From UBA5070 sp035352895 (GTDB taxonomy: Bacteria; Fibrobacterota; Fibrobacteria; UBA5070): a stretch of 64,000 nucleotides of DNA. This document shows, in pieces, positions 7,253 to 15,229 of the stretch (position 1 is its first letter; each line of letters begins with the position of its first letter). The position numbers were made by a program, and so were the translations under genes. Location: positions 1 to 64,000 of the forward strand of contig DAOPYN010000017.1 in assembly GCA_035352895.1 (NCBI GenBank), written 5' to 3'. Under the pieces are notes generated by a model. It ran no database searches, was not told where the DNA came from, and worked only from the letters and a program-made list of their open reading frames with translations.

Positions 7253-9163
7253 TCAGCGCTTGGCGGCAACCTCAGCGGCGACGAACTCGACGAACTCGGC
7301 GACCGACTTGGCCCCCAGATCCCCCACTCCCCGCTGGCGGACGGAAACCGTCCCGGAAGCGGCCTCCTTTTCGCCCACCACCAGGATGAACGGCAGGCGC
7401 TGGCCTTCCGCCTCGCGGATCTTGTAGCCGAGCTTCTGGTTCTGCTCGTCCACGGTCACGCGGATCCCGGCCTTGCGCAGCTGGGAGGCGGTGGCGCGGG
7501 CGGCGTCCAGGTACTTCTCGGAGACCGGCAGGATGGTGGCCTGCACGGGCGCGAGCCAGGCGGGGAAGGCGCCCGCGTAGTTCTCGATGAGGATGCCGAT
7601 GAACCGCTCGAGCGATCCCAGGATGGCGCGGTGCAGCATGATGGGCGTGTGGCGCGCGCCGTCCTCGCCCACGTACTGGGCCCCCAGCCGCTCGGGCAGG
7701 TTGGGGTCCACCTGGATGGTGCCGCACTGCCAGTGGCGACCCAGGCAGTCCTTGAGGGTGAATTCCAACTTGGGTCCGTAGAAGGCGCCTTCGCCGGGGT
7801 TCAGGATGGTATCCAGGCCCGCGAACTGGCAGGCGTCGGCCAGCGCCTTCTCCACGCGATCCCACGATTCGTCCGTTCCCACGCGCTTTTCGGGACGGGT
7901 GGAGAACTTCACGATCACTTCGTGGAATCCGAAGTCGGCGTACATCTCCTTCAGCAGCTTGCAGAAGTCCGCCACTTCCTGTCCGATCTGTTCCGGAGTG
8001 CAGAAGATGTGGGCGTCGTCCTGCACGAAGGCCCGCACGCGCATGATGCCGTGGAGGGTGCCGGAGGGTTCGTTGCGCACGCACGATCCGAACTCGGCCA
8101 TGCGGAGCGGCAGCTCGCGGTAGCTGCGCAGCCCCTGGTTGAAGATCTGGATGTGGCCCGGGCAGTTCATGGGCTTGATCGCGTAGATGCGCTTTTCGGA
8201 TTCCGTCACGAACATGTTGTCCTGGTACTTGTCCCAGTGTCCGGACTTCTCCCACAGCGTCTTGGAGGCCACGCTGGGGGTGTTCACCTCCACGTAGCCG
8301 GCATCCTGGATCTTCTCGCGCACGTAGTTCTGCAGGGTGCGGTAGAGCGCCCAGCCCTGCGGATGCCAGAACACCATGCCGGGCATGTCGTCCTGCAGGT
8401 GGAACAGCTCCAGCTTGCGGCCGATCACCCGGTGGTCGCGCTTCTTGGCCTCTTCCAGGGCCGTCACGTGGGCCTCCAGGGCCTTCTTGTCGTGGAAGGC
8501 GGTGGCGTAGATGCGCTGCAGCATGGCCCGCTTCTCGTCGCCGCGCCAGTAAGCGCCGGCCACGGAAAGGAGCTTCACGTACTTCAGGAATCCCGTGTGC
8601 GGCACGTGGGGGCCGCGGCAGAGATCGAAGAAGTCTCCCTGGGTGTAGTAGCTGACGGTGGAATCCGTCCACTCCTGCATCATCTCCACCTTGTAGGGCT
8701 CGGCCTGCTCGCCCCAGCGGGAGATGGCCTCCAGGCGGTCGATGTCGTGACGATCGATCGACAATTTCCGACCGGCAAGGTCGGACATCTTCGATTCGAT
8801 GGCCGCGAAGTCGTCGGGCGTGAACTTGTGGGGCGAATCGATGTCGTAGTAGAAGCCGTTCTCGATGACCGGCCCGATGGCGAGCTTGGTGCCGGGGAAG
8901 AGCTCCACGATGGCCTGGGCCATGAGGTGGGCGCTGGAGTGGCGCACGATCTCCAGGGATTCGGCGTCCTTGGAGGTCAGGATGCGGAACGCCCCCGACC
9001 CGGGAAGGGCCCGCTTGAGGTCCCACTGCTTTCCGTCGACCACCACGGCCACGGCGGCTTCGGCCAGCCGGGGGGAGATGGACATCGCGATGTCCAGGCC
9101 GGTAGTGCCCGCGGTCACCTGCTTTTCCGATCCGTCGGGCAGTGTGAGCTTGAGCGTATCCAT
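7253..9163 (-). CDS. thrS: Threonine--tRNA ligase
   Basis: Class II aminoacyl-tRNA synthetase, 636 residues, the usual length; it charges tRNA-Thr in the cytoplasm. In order: an N-terminal TGS domain (residues 1-62), the editing domain with HSSAHLMAQA, the catalytic core with MNCPGHIQIF and its motif 2/3 region (GTIQVDPNLPERLG), and the C-terminal anticodon-binding domain (from about residue 535). The ATG at 9163 (MDTLKLTLPDGS) matches the family start and has GGAG 8 nt upstream; in-frame codons further upstream are ignored. A TAGTTT -10 candidate and a hairpin lie in its leader. A good intrinsic terminator follows, so it appears monocistronic. Confidence 0.97.
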   Translation of the reverse strand: MDTLKLTLPDGSEKQVTAGTTGLDIAMSISPRLAEAAVAVVVDGKQWDLKRALPGSGAFRILTSKDAESLEIVRHSSAHLMAQAIVELFPGTKLAIGPVIENGFYYDIDSPHKFTPDDFAAIESKMSDLAGRKLSIDRHDIDRLEAISRWGEQAEPYKVEMMQEWTDSTVSYYTQGDFFDLCRGPHVPHTGFLKYVKLLSVAGAYWRGDEKRAMLQRIYATAFHDKKALEAHVTALEEAKKRDHRVIGRKLELFHLQDDMPGMVFWHPQGWALYRTLQNYVREKIQDAGYVEVNTPSVASKTLWEKSGHWDKYQDNMFVTESEKRIYAIKPMNCPGHIQIFNQGLRSYRELPLRMAEFGSCVRNEPSGTLHGIMRVRAFVQDDAHIFCTPEQIGQEVADFCKLLKEMYADFGFHEVIVKFSTRPEKRVGTDESWDRVEKALADACQFAGLDTILNPGEGAFYGPKLEFTLKDCLGRHWQCGTIQVDPNLPERLGAQYVGEDGARHTPIMLHRAILGSLERFIGILIENYAGAFPAWLAPVQATILPVSEKYLDAARATASQLRKAGIRVTVDEQNQKLGYKIREAEGQRLPFILVVGEKEAASGTVSVRQRGVGDLGAKSVAEFVEFVAAEVAAKR

Positions 9164-9195
9164 GGCCAGTTCTCCGTGTTGTATGTTGGATCGAC

Positions 9196-9231
9196 CCTCC
9201 GCGATCTTCGCGGAGGACAAGGAACGAAAAC
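9196..9231 (-). promoter_or_regulatory. thrS -10 box and leader hairpin
   Basis: On the minus strand TAGTTT (9231-9226) is followed by an 8-bp hairpin CCTCCGCG/CGCGGAGG (9216-9196) in the leader, 33 nt before the ATG. No T-run follows the hairpin, so it is more likely an RNA-stability or translational element than a terminator. Confidence 0.35.
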
Positions 9232-9256
9232 TAGAAAGAGCCGGGCGGGAATCCCT

Positions 9257-10390
9257 TCAGGGCGCGGGGCTTCCCATGCGGCGAAGCCACCGGTAGTGGG
9301 ACGCGATCCCCTTCCACAGGCTCCCGTGGTCGTGGAACGCCACGCCGTGGCACCGGCAGACCTCCTCGACCAGCGGAGAGAGGGCCGGGTAGTGCACATG
9401 GCAGATGCGCGGGAACAGGTGGTGTTCTATCTGGTAGTTCAGGCCACCCAGCCACCAGGTGGCCAATGGGTTCCCGCGGCTGAAATCCACCGTGGTGCGC
9501 ACCTGGTGGCGCGCCCATCCGATGGCCATCCGACCCGTATCAGCATCCACCCGCGGAAATTCCGCATCCTCCACCGCATGGGCCAGCTGGAACACCACCG
9601 CCAAGGTCGTTCCCAGCACCACGCTGCCCAGCAGGTAGCAGGCCACCACCGCGGGAAGAGGATGGAATCGCGCGGGAACCACCAGCACCAGGGCGAAGAA
9701 CACCGCGCGTCCCGCCAGGAATTGGACCAGTTCCACCCCCTTGGGTCGCGGCATGCGCCGTTGGCCGAGCCTGCCCACCAGGACGTCGCGGAAATCGTCG
9801 AACCACTGCCACTTCAGGGCCAGGATCCCGTAGAGTGGCCAGATGTACAGGTGCTGGAACCGATGCAGGACGCGCCGGGGATGGTCGGGGCTCACCCTGC
9901 CGAAGGGCCCCAGGTCGATGTCCGTGTCGTGCCCGGCAAGGTTCACGTACATGTGGTGCAGCACGTCGTGCTTCCATCGCCACACGTACGAGCTCGCACC
10001 GATCAGATCCAGGGTGCCGGCGGCCAGGTGGTTGATCCACCGATGGCGCGAGTAGGCCTGGTGGCCACCGTCATGCTGGATGTTGAACCCGATCCCGGCC
10101 ACCACCAGCGCCAGGAAGACCACCAGGACCACAACGACCACCGCGGGGAGATCGGCCAGCAGGAGAGTCAGGTAGAGGCCCGCTGCCATTCCCAAGAACA
10201 CGGCCGACTTGAGCCACATGGAACCGTTGTCGCGCGGCGAAGTCCCGGAATCCTGGAAATAGGCATCCACGGTCTTGCGCAGGTCCAGCTCGAACGCGTC
10301 GGGTCGATCGAAGCGAGGCACCACGGAGCGGGCACCAGGAGCGATGGTGGGCATGGCCATCGGCTCGATGTTCGGGACGTCGCTGGTCAT
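9257..10390 (-). CDS. Front-end fatty acid desaturase
   Basis: A 377-residue integral membrane di-iron desaturase. It has the three histidine boxes of the family: HDGGH, HDVLHHMYVNLAGHDTD and QIEHHLFPR. The Gln-initiated third box is typical of front-end (delta-5/delta-6, linoleoyl-CoA-type) desaturases; there is no fused cytochrome b5. Hydrophobic blocks near residues 62-105 and 205-250 are consistent with four membrane helices. The predicted role is inserting double bonds into membrane acyl chains, with the position not predictable. AAGGAAG lies upstream of the ATG. It shares the minus strand with thrS, but thrS has its own -10 candidate. Confidence 0.88.
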   Translation of the reverse strand: MTSDVPNIEPMAMPTIAPGARSVVPRFDRPDAFELDLRKTVDAYFQDSGTSPRDNGSMWLKSAVFLGMAAGLYLTLLLADLPAVVVVVLVVFLALVVAGIGFNIQHDGGHQAYSRHRWINHLAAGTLDLIGASSYVWRWKHDVLHHMYVNLAGHDTDIDLGPFGRVSPDHPRRVLHRFQHLYIWPLYGILALKWQWFDDFRDVLVGRLGQRRMPRPKGVELVQFLAGRAVFFALVLVVPARFHPLPAVVACYLLGSVVLGTTLAVVFQLAHAVEDAEFPRVDADTGRMAIGWARHQVRTTVDFSRGNPLATWWLGGLNYQIEHHLFPRICHVHYPALSPLVEEVCRCHGVAFHDHGSLWKGIASHYRWLRRMGSPAP

Positions 10391-10423
10391 CGTCGGCGTC
10401 TTCCTTTTTGAACGGAACCAAGA

Positions 10424-10472
10424 ACAAAAACGGCCGGGAATCGCTCCCTGCGGAGGAATCCCGGCCGTTTCT
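10424..10472 (-). terminator. Intrinsic terminator of tRNA-Val
   Basis: On the minus strand the 12-bp stem AAACGGCCGGGA / TCCCGGCCGTTT (10470-10459 and 10439-10428) contains a smaller inner stem and ends in TTTTTG. It starts about 15 nt after the tRNA 3' end. Confidence 0.8.
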
Positions 10473-10484
10473 TGTCATCGAGAA

Positions 10485-10558
10485 TGGGCTGTACTGGAAT
10501 CGAACCAGTGACCCCTACCATGTCAAGGTAGTACTCTAACCAGCTGAGCTAACAGCCC
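10485..10558 (-). tRNA. tRNA-Val (GAC anticodon)
   Basis: A 74-nt cloverleaf on the minus strand. The acceptor stem is GGGCTGT/ACAGCCC, the D arm region TAGCTCAGCTGG is intact, the anticodon stem CTACC/GGTAG encloses TTGACAT (anticodon GAC), and the T loop contains GGTTCGAATCC. The discriminator base is A, and CCA is not encoded. It has its own promoter and terminator. Confidence 0.96.
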
Positions 10559-10570
10559 GACGAGGGGAAA

Positions 10571-10598
10571 AAGATAACCCGGCTTCCCCAGATGGCAA
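10571..10598 (-). promoter_or_regulatory. Promoter of tRNA-Val
   Basis: TTGCCA (10598-10593) and TATCTT (10576-10571) are separated by 16 bp on the minus strand. The -10 lies 12 nt before the tRNA 5' end. It serves as a local reference for the TATCTT-type -10 element seen at many genes here. Confidence 0.6.
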
Positions 10599-10614
10599 GG
10601 GGCGGAGGATCGAA

Positions 10615-10694
10615 ATAAACCACCCCGCAGCAAGCCCTTCGCCAAGCTCAGGACAGGCTTTCGGGGAATCCGGCCCGAAGTGGTTGACTGCGAT
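10615..10694 (+). repeat. Dispersed AACCACCCCGCAGCAA repeat, copy B
   Basis: Contains AACCACCCCGCAGCAAGCCC, then TTCGCCAAGCTCAGGACAGG (a palindromic-repeat signature seen in many environmental genomes), then TTTCGGGGAATCCGG and GAAGTGGTTGAC. It shares its left part with copies A and C, the GGGGAATC part with copy C and the right part with copy A, so it appears to be the fullest copy. It lies in the tRNA-Val / L,D-transpeptidase intergenic region. Confidence 0.6.
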
Positions 10695-10718
10695 CGCCTG
10701 AAGGTGTCGAGCGAGGCC

Positions 10719-11231
10719 TCAGGGAAGGATCTCCACCTTGGTCCCGATCTTGACCTTCCCCCAAAGGGAGTCCATGCCTCGGTCGGTCACAGCGATGCAG
10801 CCTGCGGTCCAATCGTAGGCGACATGTCCTCCATGGATGCAGATGGACCCGCCCATCCTGGTGGATTGCGGAGGAAGTCGGCCGGCCCTGTGGGCCTGCA
10901 GAATGGATAGGTATTCCCTCCGGTCGATCACTCCCGATTCCAATCCCCGTTTGGCATCGTCACTGGAGGGATAGTCGATCAGGAACGATTTGTAGAAAGG
11001 ACTGTTGGGATTGCGGGAAAGGATCGTGTACACCCCCTCCGGAGTCTTGTTGTCCCCCATCCGCAACTTGGAGCCCGAATCCCCCGCTCCGGCTCCCAAG
11101 GCCACGTAGTAGACACCCATCGTATCCTCGCCATTCATGACCCACAACCTCCGCTCGGCTTTGGTCACGCGCAGGTGGAAACCGGATAGATCGGGCAATG
11201 CGAGCAGACACGACATGACCACGAAAAGCAT
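10719..11231 (-). CDS. L,D-transpeptidase family protein
   Basis: A 170-residue YkuD-type peptidase/transpeptidase acting on peptidoglycan in the periplasm. A short hydrophobic N-terminus (MLFVVMSCLLALP) serves as signal peptide. The catalytic region reads CIHGGHVAYDWTAGCIAV, with His and the active-site Cys in the order of the HxxG-(S/T)xGC signature; the Ser before Gly is replaced by Ala. The TPEGVYTI segment typical of the family lies upstream. The ATG at 11231 is preferred because GGAGG lies 9 nt before it; a TTG at 11240 is the alternative. Whether it makes 3-3 crosslinks or attaches lipoproteins cannot be told. Confidence 0.85.
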   Translation of the reverse strand: MLFVVMSCLLALPDLSGFHLRVTKAERRLWVMNGEDTMGVYYVALGAGAGDSGSKLRMGDNKTPEGVYTILSRNPNSPFYKSFLIDYPSSDDAKRGLESGVIDRREYLSILQAHRAGRLPPQSTRMGGSICIHGGHVAYDWTAGCIAVTDRGMDSLWGKVKIGTKVEILP

Positions 11232-11388
11232 TGGGGGCAACCTCCGAACCAGGGAAAGGAGGTGCTCCCGAGGACATAGGGAAAGCGAAAGGGAAAGGGG
11301 GCAACCTCACCCACAATCTATCGCCGCGACCGCTCTTGGCAACGGAGATTTCCTGTCAGGATCTTGTCACATCGGATTCAGGGAATCG

Positions 11389-12240
11389 TCAGCTGCGGAT
11401 GCGCCACAGGAGCACCCAGACCACGCCCAGGATGATCCACAGCTTCACCTCGGCCGAACGCCTTCCCCAAGCCTTGGAGCCATGAGTATGCAGACTCCAG
11501 AAGGCGGTCCAGGCGAGCCCGGTGGTCAGGGCCAATCCCGCGATGTAGGCGCCCATCCAGTCGGGGGTGGAACTGAAGATCCGGTAGAGCACGTAGTAGA
11601 TGGTGAACGCCAACGGGAGCAAGGCCAGCTGGGCGGATCGGCGCTCCCCGAACAGGATGGGAAAGGTCCGCGCCCCCATGGCCCGATCTCCTTCCACATC
11701 CTGGATGTCCTTGAAGAGCTCCCGCACCAGCGTGAGGGAGAAGGCGCAGACCATGAGCACGGAAACCTGACGGTTCCAACCCGGACCGCAGAGCGATCCA
11801 TAGGCGACCGTGGCCGCGCAGACGGCGGCCACCGCGGCGTTGCCCACCAGGGGCTTGGACTTGAGGTCGCGATCGTAGATGAACAGGACCGTGGCCACCG
11901 TCACGGCGATGATCAAAGCGTCCACGTAGGCGTAGGCGGCGATCATCAAACCCAGGGCCAGGCACCACCCGGCAAGGCGCAGCGCGGTGGTCAAATCAAG
12001 CGCACCCGTGACCAGGACGCGATCGGGGCGATTCACCTTGTCGGCGGAAAGATCGCAGATGTCGTTGTAGATGTTACCAAAAGCCGCGATCAGGAAGGCC
12101 GAAACAGCCAAAAGCCAAGGCTTGTCCCGCGAAAGGGTGGATCCGGCCGCCCAGGAACCGGCAAGACTCGTCGCCGATGCGACGAGACAATTCCCGATCC
12201 GGATCAGACGAAATCCGGAATGAATTTTGCGGAATTCCAC
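11389..12240 (-). CDS. UbiA-family prenyltransferase
   Basis: An integral membrane prenyltransferase of the UbiA superfamily with about eight or nine helices and both Asp-rich motifs: NIYNDICDLSADKVNRPDR and KDIQDVEGDRAMGARTFP. The sequence resembles geranylgeranylglycerol-phosphate or (S)-O-type and BchG-like branches more than UbiA or MenA proper, so the acceptor (quinone head group, glycerol phosphate or other) is open. A longer frame reaches 12312, but homology begins near FRLIRIGNC and a TAACTT box lies just before the codons at 12243 (TTG) and 12240 (GTG). A leaderless start there is favoured. The gene is divergent from the RNA candidate and folB. Confidence 0.75.
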   Translation of the reverse strand: MEFRKIHSGFRLIRIGNCLVASATSLAGSWAAGSTLSRDKPWLLAVSAFLIAAFGNIYNDICDLSADKVNRPDRVLVTGALDLTTALRLAGWCLALGLMIAAYAYVDALIIAVTVATVLFIYDRDLKSKPLVGNAAVAAVCAATVAYGSLCGPGWNRQVSVLMVCAFSLTLVRELFKDIQDVEGDRAMGARTFPILFGERRSAQLALLPLAFTIYYVLYRIFSSTPDWMGAYIAGLALTTGLAWTAFWSLHTHGSKAWGRRSAEVKLWIILGVVWVLLWRIRS

Positions 12241-12424
12241 CAAGACCAAAAAGTTAGCCACTCCAGTCTCTCGGACCACTCCGAGATGAACCTTCCTGGT
12301 GGATTCAACCACAAAACAGAATACTGCCAGAAAAAATTCACAAACCCACTAGCCAATCGTTTCGGCCGGTGATAACTTCTGTTCAGAGGAGGGACGTACA
12401 AGGGTTTACCCAGGCACGTCATCG

Positions 12425-12572
12425 GTCGAATAGGCTCTGGCAGCGGGGATAGAAAGCAATCGGGGAATGCAACCGCCATCCTGTTCGACCCTCCTCGACC
12501 TCGGACTCCTGGGAAGGGGCTCAAGGTCGAGGATCCTCGGAACGCAGAACCAGGCCAAGGCCTGGTTTTTTG
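12425..12572 (+). ncRNA. Candidate structured small RNA with intrinsic terminator
   Basis: No plus-strand gene lies upstream, yet a strong terminator ends this stretch. Before it are stem 1 GTCGAATAGG/CCTGTTCGAC (12425-12434 with 12480-12489, one G-U), an inner GCGG/CCGC pairing, stem 2 CTCGACCT/AGGTCGAG (12494-12501 with 12524-12531) and the palindrome CGAGGATCCTCG (about 12527-12538). The hallmarks of SRP RNA, tmRNA, RNase P or common riboswitches are not seen. It may be a free small RNA or a leader attenuating folB. The 5' end is uncertain and could be as early as 12380. Confidence 0.45.
12548..12572 (+). terminator. Strong intrinsic terminator upstream of folB
   Basis: The 9-bp stem AACCAGGCC / GGCCTGGTT (12548-12556 with 12559-12567) is followed directly by a run of T and then TTTTGG. 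It is orphan with respect to protein genes on the plus strand. Confidence 0.8.
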
Positions 12573-12611
12573 TTTTGGTCCCAGACCGACCACGCCGGGG
12601 ATCCAGGCTGG

Positions 12612-12617
12612 TATCTT
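12612..12617 (+). promoter_or_regulatory. folB -10 box next to the start codon
   Basis: TATCTT in the context GGTATCTTGTGCCC ends 6 nt before the folB ATG. Transcription would begin at or beside the start codon, giving a leaderless message. Confidence 0.45.
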
Positions 12618-12623
12618 GTGCCC

Positions 12624-12980
12624 ATGCTTGGAACGATCGAACTCGACTCGCTGGCCATCCCCTGCATCGTGGGCATCCTCCCCTTCGAACGCGTCGAGGA
12701 GCAGCCCGTCTTCGTCGACCTGGAATTGGATCTGGACTTCGGCCCGGCGGCCGGATCGGAATCCATCGAGGACACGGTAGACTACGCCGCCTTGGCCGAA
12801 TCCATCCACGAACTGGTCAAGGAAGCCAAGTTCCAACTCATCGAGACCATGGCCGAGGAGATCGCCAAGTTCGTGCTGGCCCGGCACTCCATGGTGGAAA
12901 CCGTCCGCGTGCGCATCCACAAGCCCCGGGCGGTGCCCCAGGCGAAGGACACGCGGGTCCGGGTCGAAAGGTCCCGTTGA
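12624..12980 (+). CDS. folB: Dihydroneopterin aldolase
   Basis: A 118-residue FolB/FolX-type enzyme, the normal length. It converts 7,8-dihydroneopterin to 6-hydroxymethyldihydropterin and glycolaldehyde in folate synthesis. Recognisable features are the opening strand LGTIELDSLAIPCIVGILPFER (normally GxxGxxxxER), the DYAALAESI segment, the LIETMAEEIAKFVL helix with the conserved Glu, and the VRVRIHKPRAVPQA strand. FolX (epimerase) activity is possible. It is first in an operon with the FolM-like reductase, whose TTG overlaps its stop. The orphan RNA candidate lies just upstream. Confidence 0.88.
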   Translation: MLGTIELDSLAIPCIVGILPFERVEEQPVFVDLELDLDFGPAAGSESIEDTVDYAALAESIHELVKEAKFQLIETMAEEIAKFVLARHSMVETVRVRIHKPRAVPQAKDTRVRVERSR

Positions 12981-13711
12981 CTTCCGCGACCAAGACCGCC
13001 CTGGTCACCGGTTCCAGCGTCCGCACCGGACGGGCCATCGCCCGGAGGCTCGCCCGCGACGGATACCACGTGGTGGTCCACGGCAGGGAGAACGCCCTGG
13101 ACCAGGCCGACGAGACCGTCCGGCTCTGCCGGGAGGCGGGATCCACGGCCGAGATCGCCCTGGCCGAGATCGCCAGCGAGGATGGATGCCGGAAATTGTC
13201 AGAACAGGTGGATGGTCCGCTGCATCTCCTGGTGCACAACGTGGGGATCTACCGCACCGGCCCCCTGATGGAGATGCCGGTATCCGACTGGACGGAGACC
13301 CTCCGCACCAATCTGGACGCGCCGTTTTTCCTGACGCGGCTTCTCGTGGACCGCATGCCTCCGGGCAGCTCGATCGTGGCCCTGGGCTACGTGGGGTCGG
13401 GCAAGGCGGCCGGATCCACCCGCACGGGCGCGTACTCGGTGTCCAAGACGGGGCTCCTGGTCCTGGTGAGGTCGCTGGCCATGGAACTGGGACCTCGCGG
13501 CATCCGCGTGAACATGGTCTCGCCGGGGCAGCTGGAGAACTCCGTTGACCTTCCCGAGGACATCGCGCGTCGCGTTCCCCTGGGAAGACCGGGCCGGGCG
13601 CTGGACGTCGCCGAGGCGGTGGCCTGGCTCGCCTCCGAACAGGCGGGCTACATCACCGGCCAGGAACTGGAAGTGGCCGGAGGACTCATGCTAGGTTTGA
13701 AGGGACAATGA
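12977..13711 (+). CDS. FolM/pteridine-reductase-like SDR
   Basis: A 244-residue short-chain dehydrogenase. The cofactor loop is TGSSVRTGRAIA. An Arg replaces the middle Gly of TGxxxGxG, a signature of pteridine reductases (FolM, PTR1) that bind NADPH. The catalytic YSVSK lies at the expected place, and the C-terminal AVAWLASEQAGYITGQELEVAGG is standard. Together with folB immediately upstream, a role in reducing dihydropterins or dihydrofolate is a reasonable inference; a generic oxidoreductase is the alternative. The start is TTG at 12977, overlapping the folB TGA, and no ATG is available before the Rossmann motif. Its stop overlaps the next gene by ATGA. Confidence 0.75.
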   Translation: MTSATKTALVTGSSVRTGRAIARRLARDGYHVVVHGRENALDQADETVRLCREAGSTAEIALAEIASEDGCRKLSEQVDGPLHLLVHNVGIYRTGPLMEMPVSDWTETLRTNLDAPFFLTRLLVDRMPPGSSIVALGYVGSGKAAGSTRTGAYSVSKTGLLVLVRSLAMELGPRGIRVNMVSPGQLENSVDLPEDIARRVPLGRPGRALDVAEAVAWLASEQAGYITGQELEVAGGLMLGLKGQ

Positions 13712-14844
13712 TCCACCTCCTCCCCATCGCACTGGCTCTTTCCGCCGCTCCCACCCTCCAGACGCTGCGTTGCGACGGCGTCTGCACGCCCACCCCCTCC
13801 GGAATGGACATCGTGGTTCCACTGGGGGACACCGTCCAGTTCTCGTGGCAGGGTCTGCGCGCGCACCGCGGCCCCAAGGAGGGAGTGCGGCTGGACGGAC
13901 AAATCCTGACTCTGTCCCCCGTCGCCGTCGGGAAGACCAACCACCGCCTGGCCACGTCGTCGGGTCGCGATCCTTGGGAATTGACCGTGGAAGGGGTCCC
14001 GCTTCGGCGCCTGGACCTGGAAATCCGGGCGGTGGGAACCGACCCCCGGGTCCTGCGCTGGAAGGCCCGGGTGGTGGAGACGGAGATCAACCGCCTGCTG
14101 GGGCGCTCGGGCCTGTCGCTGTCGTTCACCCAAGGATCGCCCATCTACCTGGACCGCAAGGAGTGGGACCTGAACCGCAACGAGAGGCTGGACCTCTGGC
14201 GCAACGGGACGGTCGAGAGCCCGGCCCCCGAACAGGTGAAGCTGGTGGGACAACTGCTGCGGCGCGGTCTGGAATTTCCCAAGGTGGTGCTCCTGCAGGA
14301 GAAATCACGGGTGGGCTGGAGCCCCAAGGAAGAGGTCCGCGCCGGCGACACCCTCCTGAGGCTCGCCGACAACGACCCGCTGGTGTGGAGGGATCGCCAG
14401 GGAACCCCCATGCGCTACGTGCTGGAAAGCCCCCGCCGGGATCGTTCGGACACCTTCCTGGTGACCGGCTATCTGCCCGGTGGCGCGCTTCGCATCGCCA
14501 CCTCCTCCGGCGGCTGGAAGTGGGACCACCCGATCACCGACCTGGTCCTGCGTCCGGATCTGGACGCCCCCGCCTTCGGATTCGTGGACTTGACCCAGGA
14601 AAAGGCCCCTCCCGTCCTTCTGATCCCCGCCACGGACACCAGTTCGATGCGCCATGCCCGGATCCTCGCGCACGAAGTCGGGCACCTGTTCGGATTGCGC
14701 GACACCTCGGCGGGCAACAATCTCATGTCCGCGTTGCTGCGCATGGAAATCGCCGATCCCGTCCTGGAGGCCGAACAGGTCAGGGATCTGGCGCGACGGA
14801 TGACCGAGATGGGGATTCCGACGTTGGACAGAGCGCGGCGGTGA
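13708..14844 (+). CDS. Putative secreted metzincin metalloprotease
   Basis: A 378-residue protein with a short signal peptide (MIHLLPIALALSAAPT). The C-terminal third carries HEVGHLFGLRD, a match to the zinc site HExxHxxGxxD of metzincins, followed about 10 residues later by NLMSAL, a plausible Met-turn. The N-terminal 250 residues are beta-rich and have no recognised domain. It overlaps the upstream SDR gene by four bases (ATGA), though its periplasmic or extracellular role need not relate to folate. Its 3' end overlaps the convergent thioesterase gene by 65 bp. The exact peptidase family is unknown. Confidence 0.7.
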   Translation: MIHLLPIALALSAAPTLQTLRCDGVCTPTPSGMDIVVPLGDTVQFSWQGLRAHRGPKEGVRLDGQILTLSPVAVGKTNHRLATSSGRDPWELTVEGVPLRRLDLEIRAVGTDPRVLRWKARVVETEINRLLGRSGLSLSFTQGSPIYLDRKEWDLNRNERLDLWRNGTVESPAPEQVKLVGQLLRRGLEFPKVVLLQEKSRVGWSPKEEVRAGDTLLRLADNDPLVWRDRQGTPMRYVLESPRRDRSDTFLVTGYLPGGALRIATSSGGWKWDHPITDLVLRPDLDAPAFGFVDLTQEKAPPVLLIPATDTSSMRHARILAHEVGHLFGLRDTSAGNNLMSALLRMEIADPVLEAEQVRDLARRMTEMGIPTLDRARR

Positions 14845-15229
14845 CGTCGGGGGCGGCCATGGGCCGTCCCGAAGGGCCCACCATGGCGCCGACCATCCTG
14901 GCCTCCAGGTGGACGATTCCCGTCCAACCCACGACCCTCTGGTGGAACACCATCCGAAGGCGCCCTTCCATGGCCACGCGGGTCTCCACCCGAAACCGGT
15001 CCTGGGGCCGCAGCGACCTGCGGTAGTCCAGTTCCGCCCGCACCAGCACCAACTGGCGGCCCTCCCTGGACAGGGCCACGAAATCGACGCCGTGGTCCAG
15101 GAGGAACCGGTGGCGGGCGTGCTCCAGGTAATTCTGGTACACCGCGTTGTTGACCACTCCCTGGAGATCGCATTCGTGGTCGCGCACCTCGAATTCCACG
15201 CAGTGGACGGTTTTTGTCTGCTCAGGCAC
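14780..15229 (-). CDS. 4-hydroxybenzoyl-CoA-type acyl-CoA thioesterase
   Basis: A 149-residue hotdog-fold thioesterase of the YbgC/4HBT group. The motif starts at FEVRDHECDLQGVVNNAVYQNYLEHARHRFL, with the conserved Asp-x-x-Gly-Val-Val-Asn-Asn-Ala-x-Tyr block and the Glu/His pair. It hydrolyses acyl-CoA or acyl-ACP esters. The chosen GTG at 15229 has AGGAGG 7 nt upstream and lies inside the end of the phosphatase gene (8-nt overlap), so the two are co-translated. The last 20 residues run beyond the usual domain and overlap the metzincin gene antisense. Confidence 0.82.
   Translation of the reverse strand: MPEQTKTVHCVEFEVRDHECDLQGVVNNAVYQNYLEHARHRFLLDHGVDFVALSREGRQLVLVRAELDYRRSLRPQDRFRVETRVAMEGRLRMVFHQRVVGWTGIVHLEARMVGAMVGPSGRPMAAPDVTAALCPTSESPSRSSVAPDP

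Noticed and set aside
6655..7389. A 244-residue plus-strand frame across the repeat region
   Set aside because: Pro/Arg-rich translation of palindromic repeats, no start signal and it runs antisense into thrS.
9196..9216. Terminator or T-box before thrS
   Set aside because: The hairpin has no T-run and no T-box motifs (AG bulge, AGGGUGGNACCGCG-like sequence) are present.
7115..10411. A 1098-residue open frame on the plus strand
   Set aside because: It is antisense to thrS and the desaturase, both unmistakable. His/Gly/Val-rich composition is typical of the complementary strand of high-GC genes.
12425..12572. SRP RNA, tmRNA, RNase P or a known riboswitch
   Set aside because: None of their conserved cores is visible; only generic helices and a terminator are seen, so it is reported as an unassigned RNA.
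12570..12980. An earlier folB start at 12570
   Set aside because: The extra 18 residues precede the family start, lie within the terminator tail region and upstream of the -10 box.
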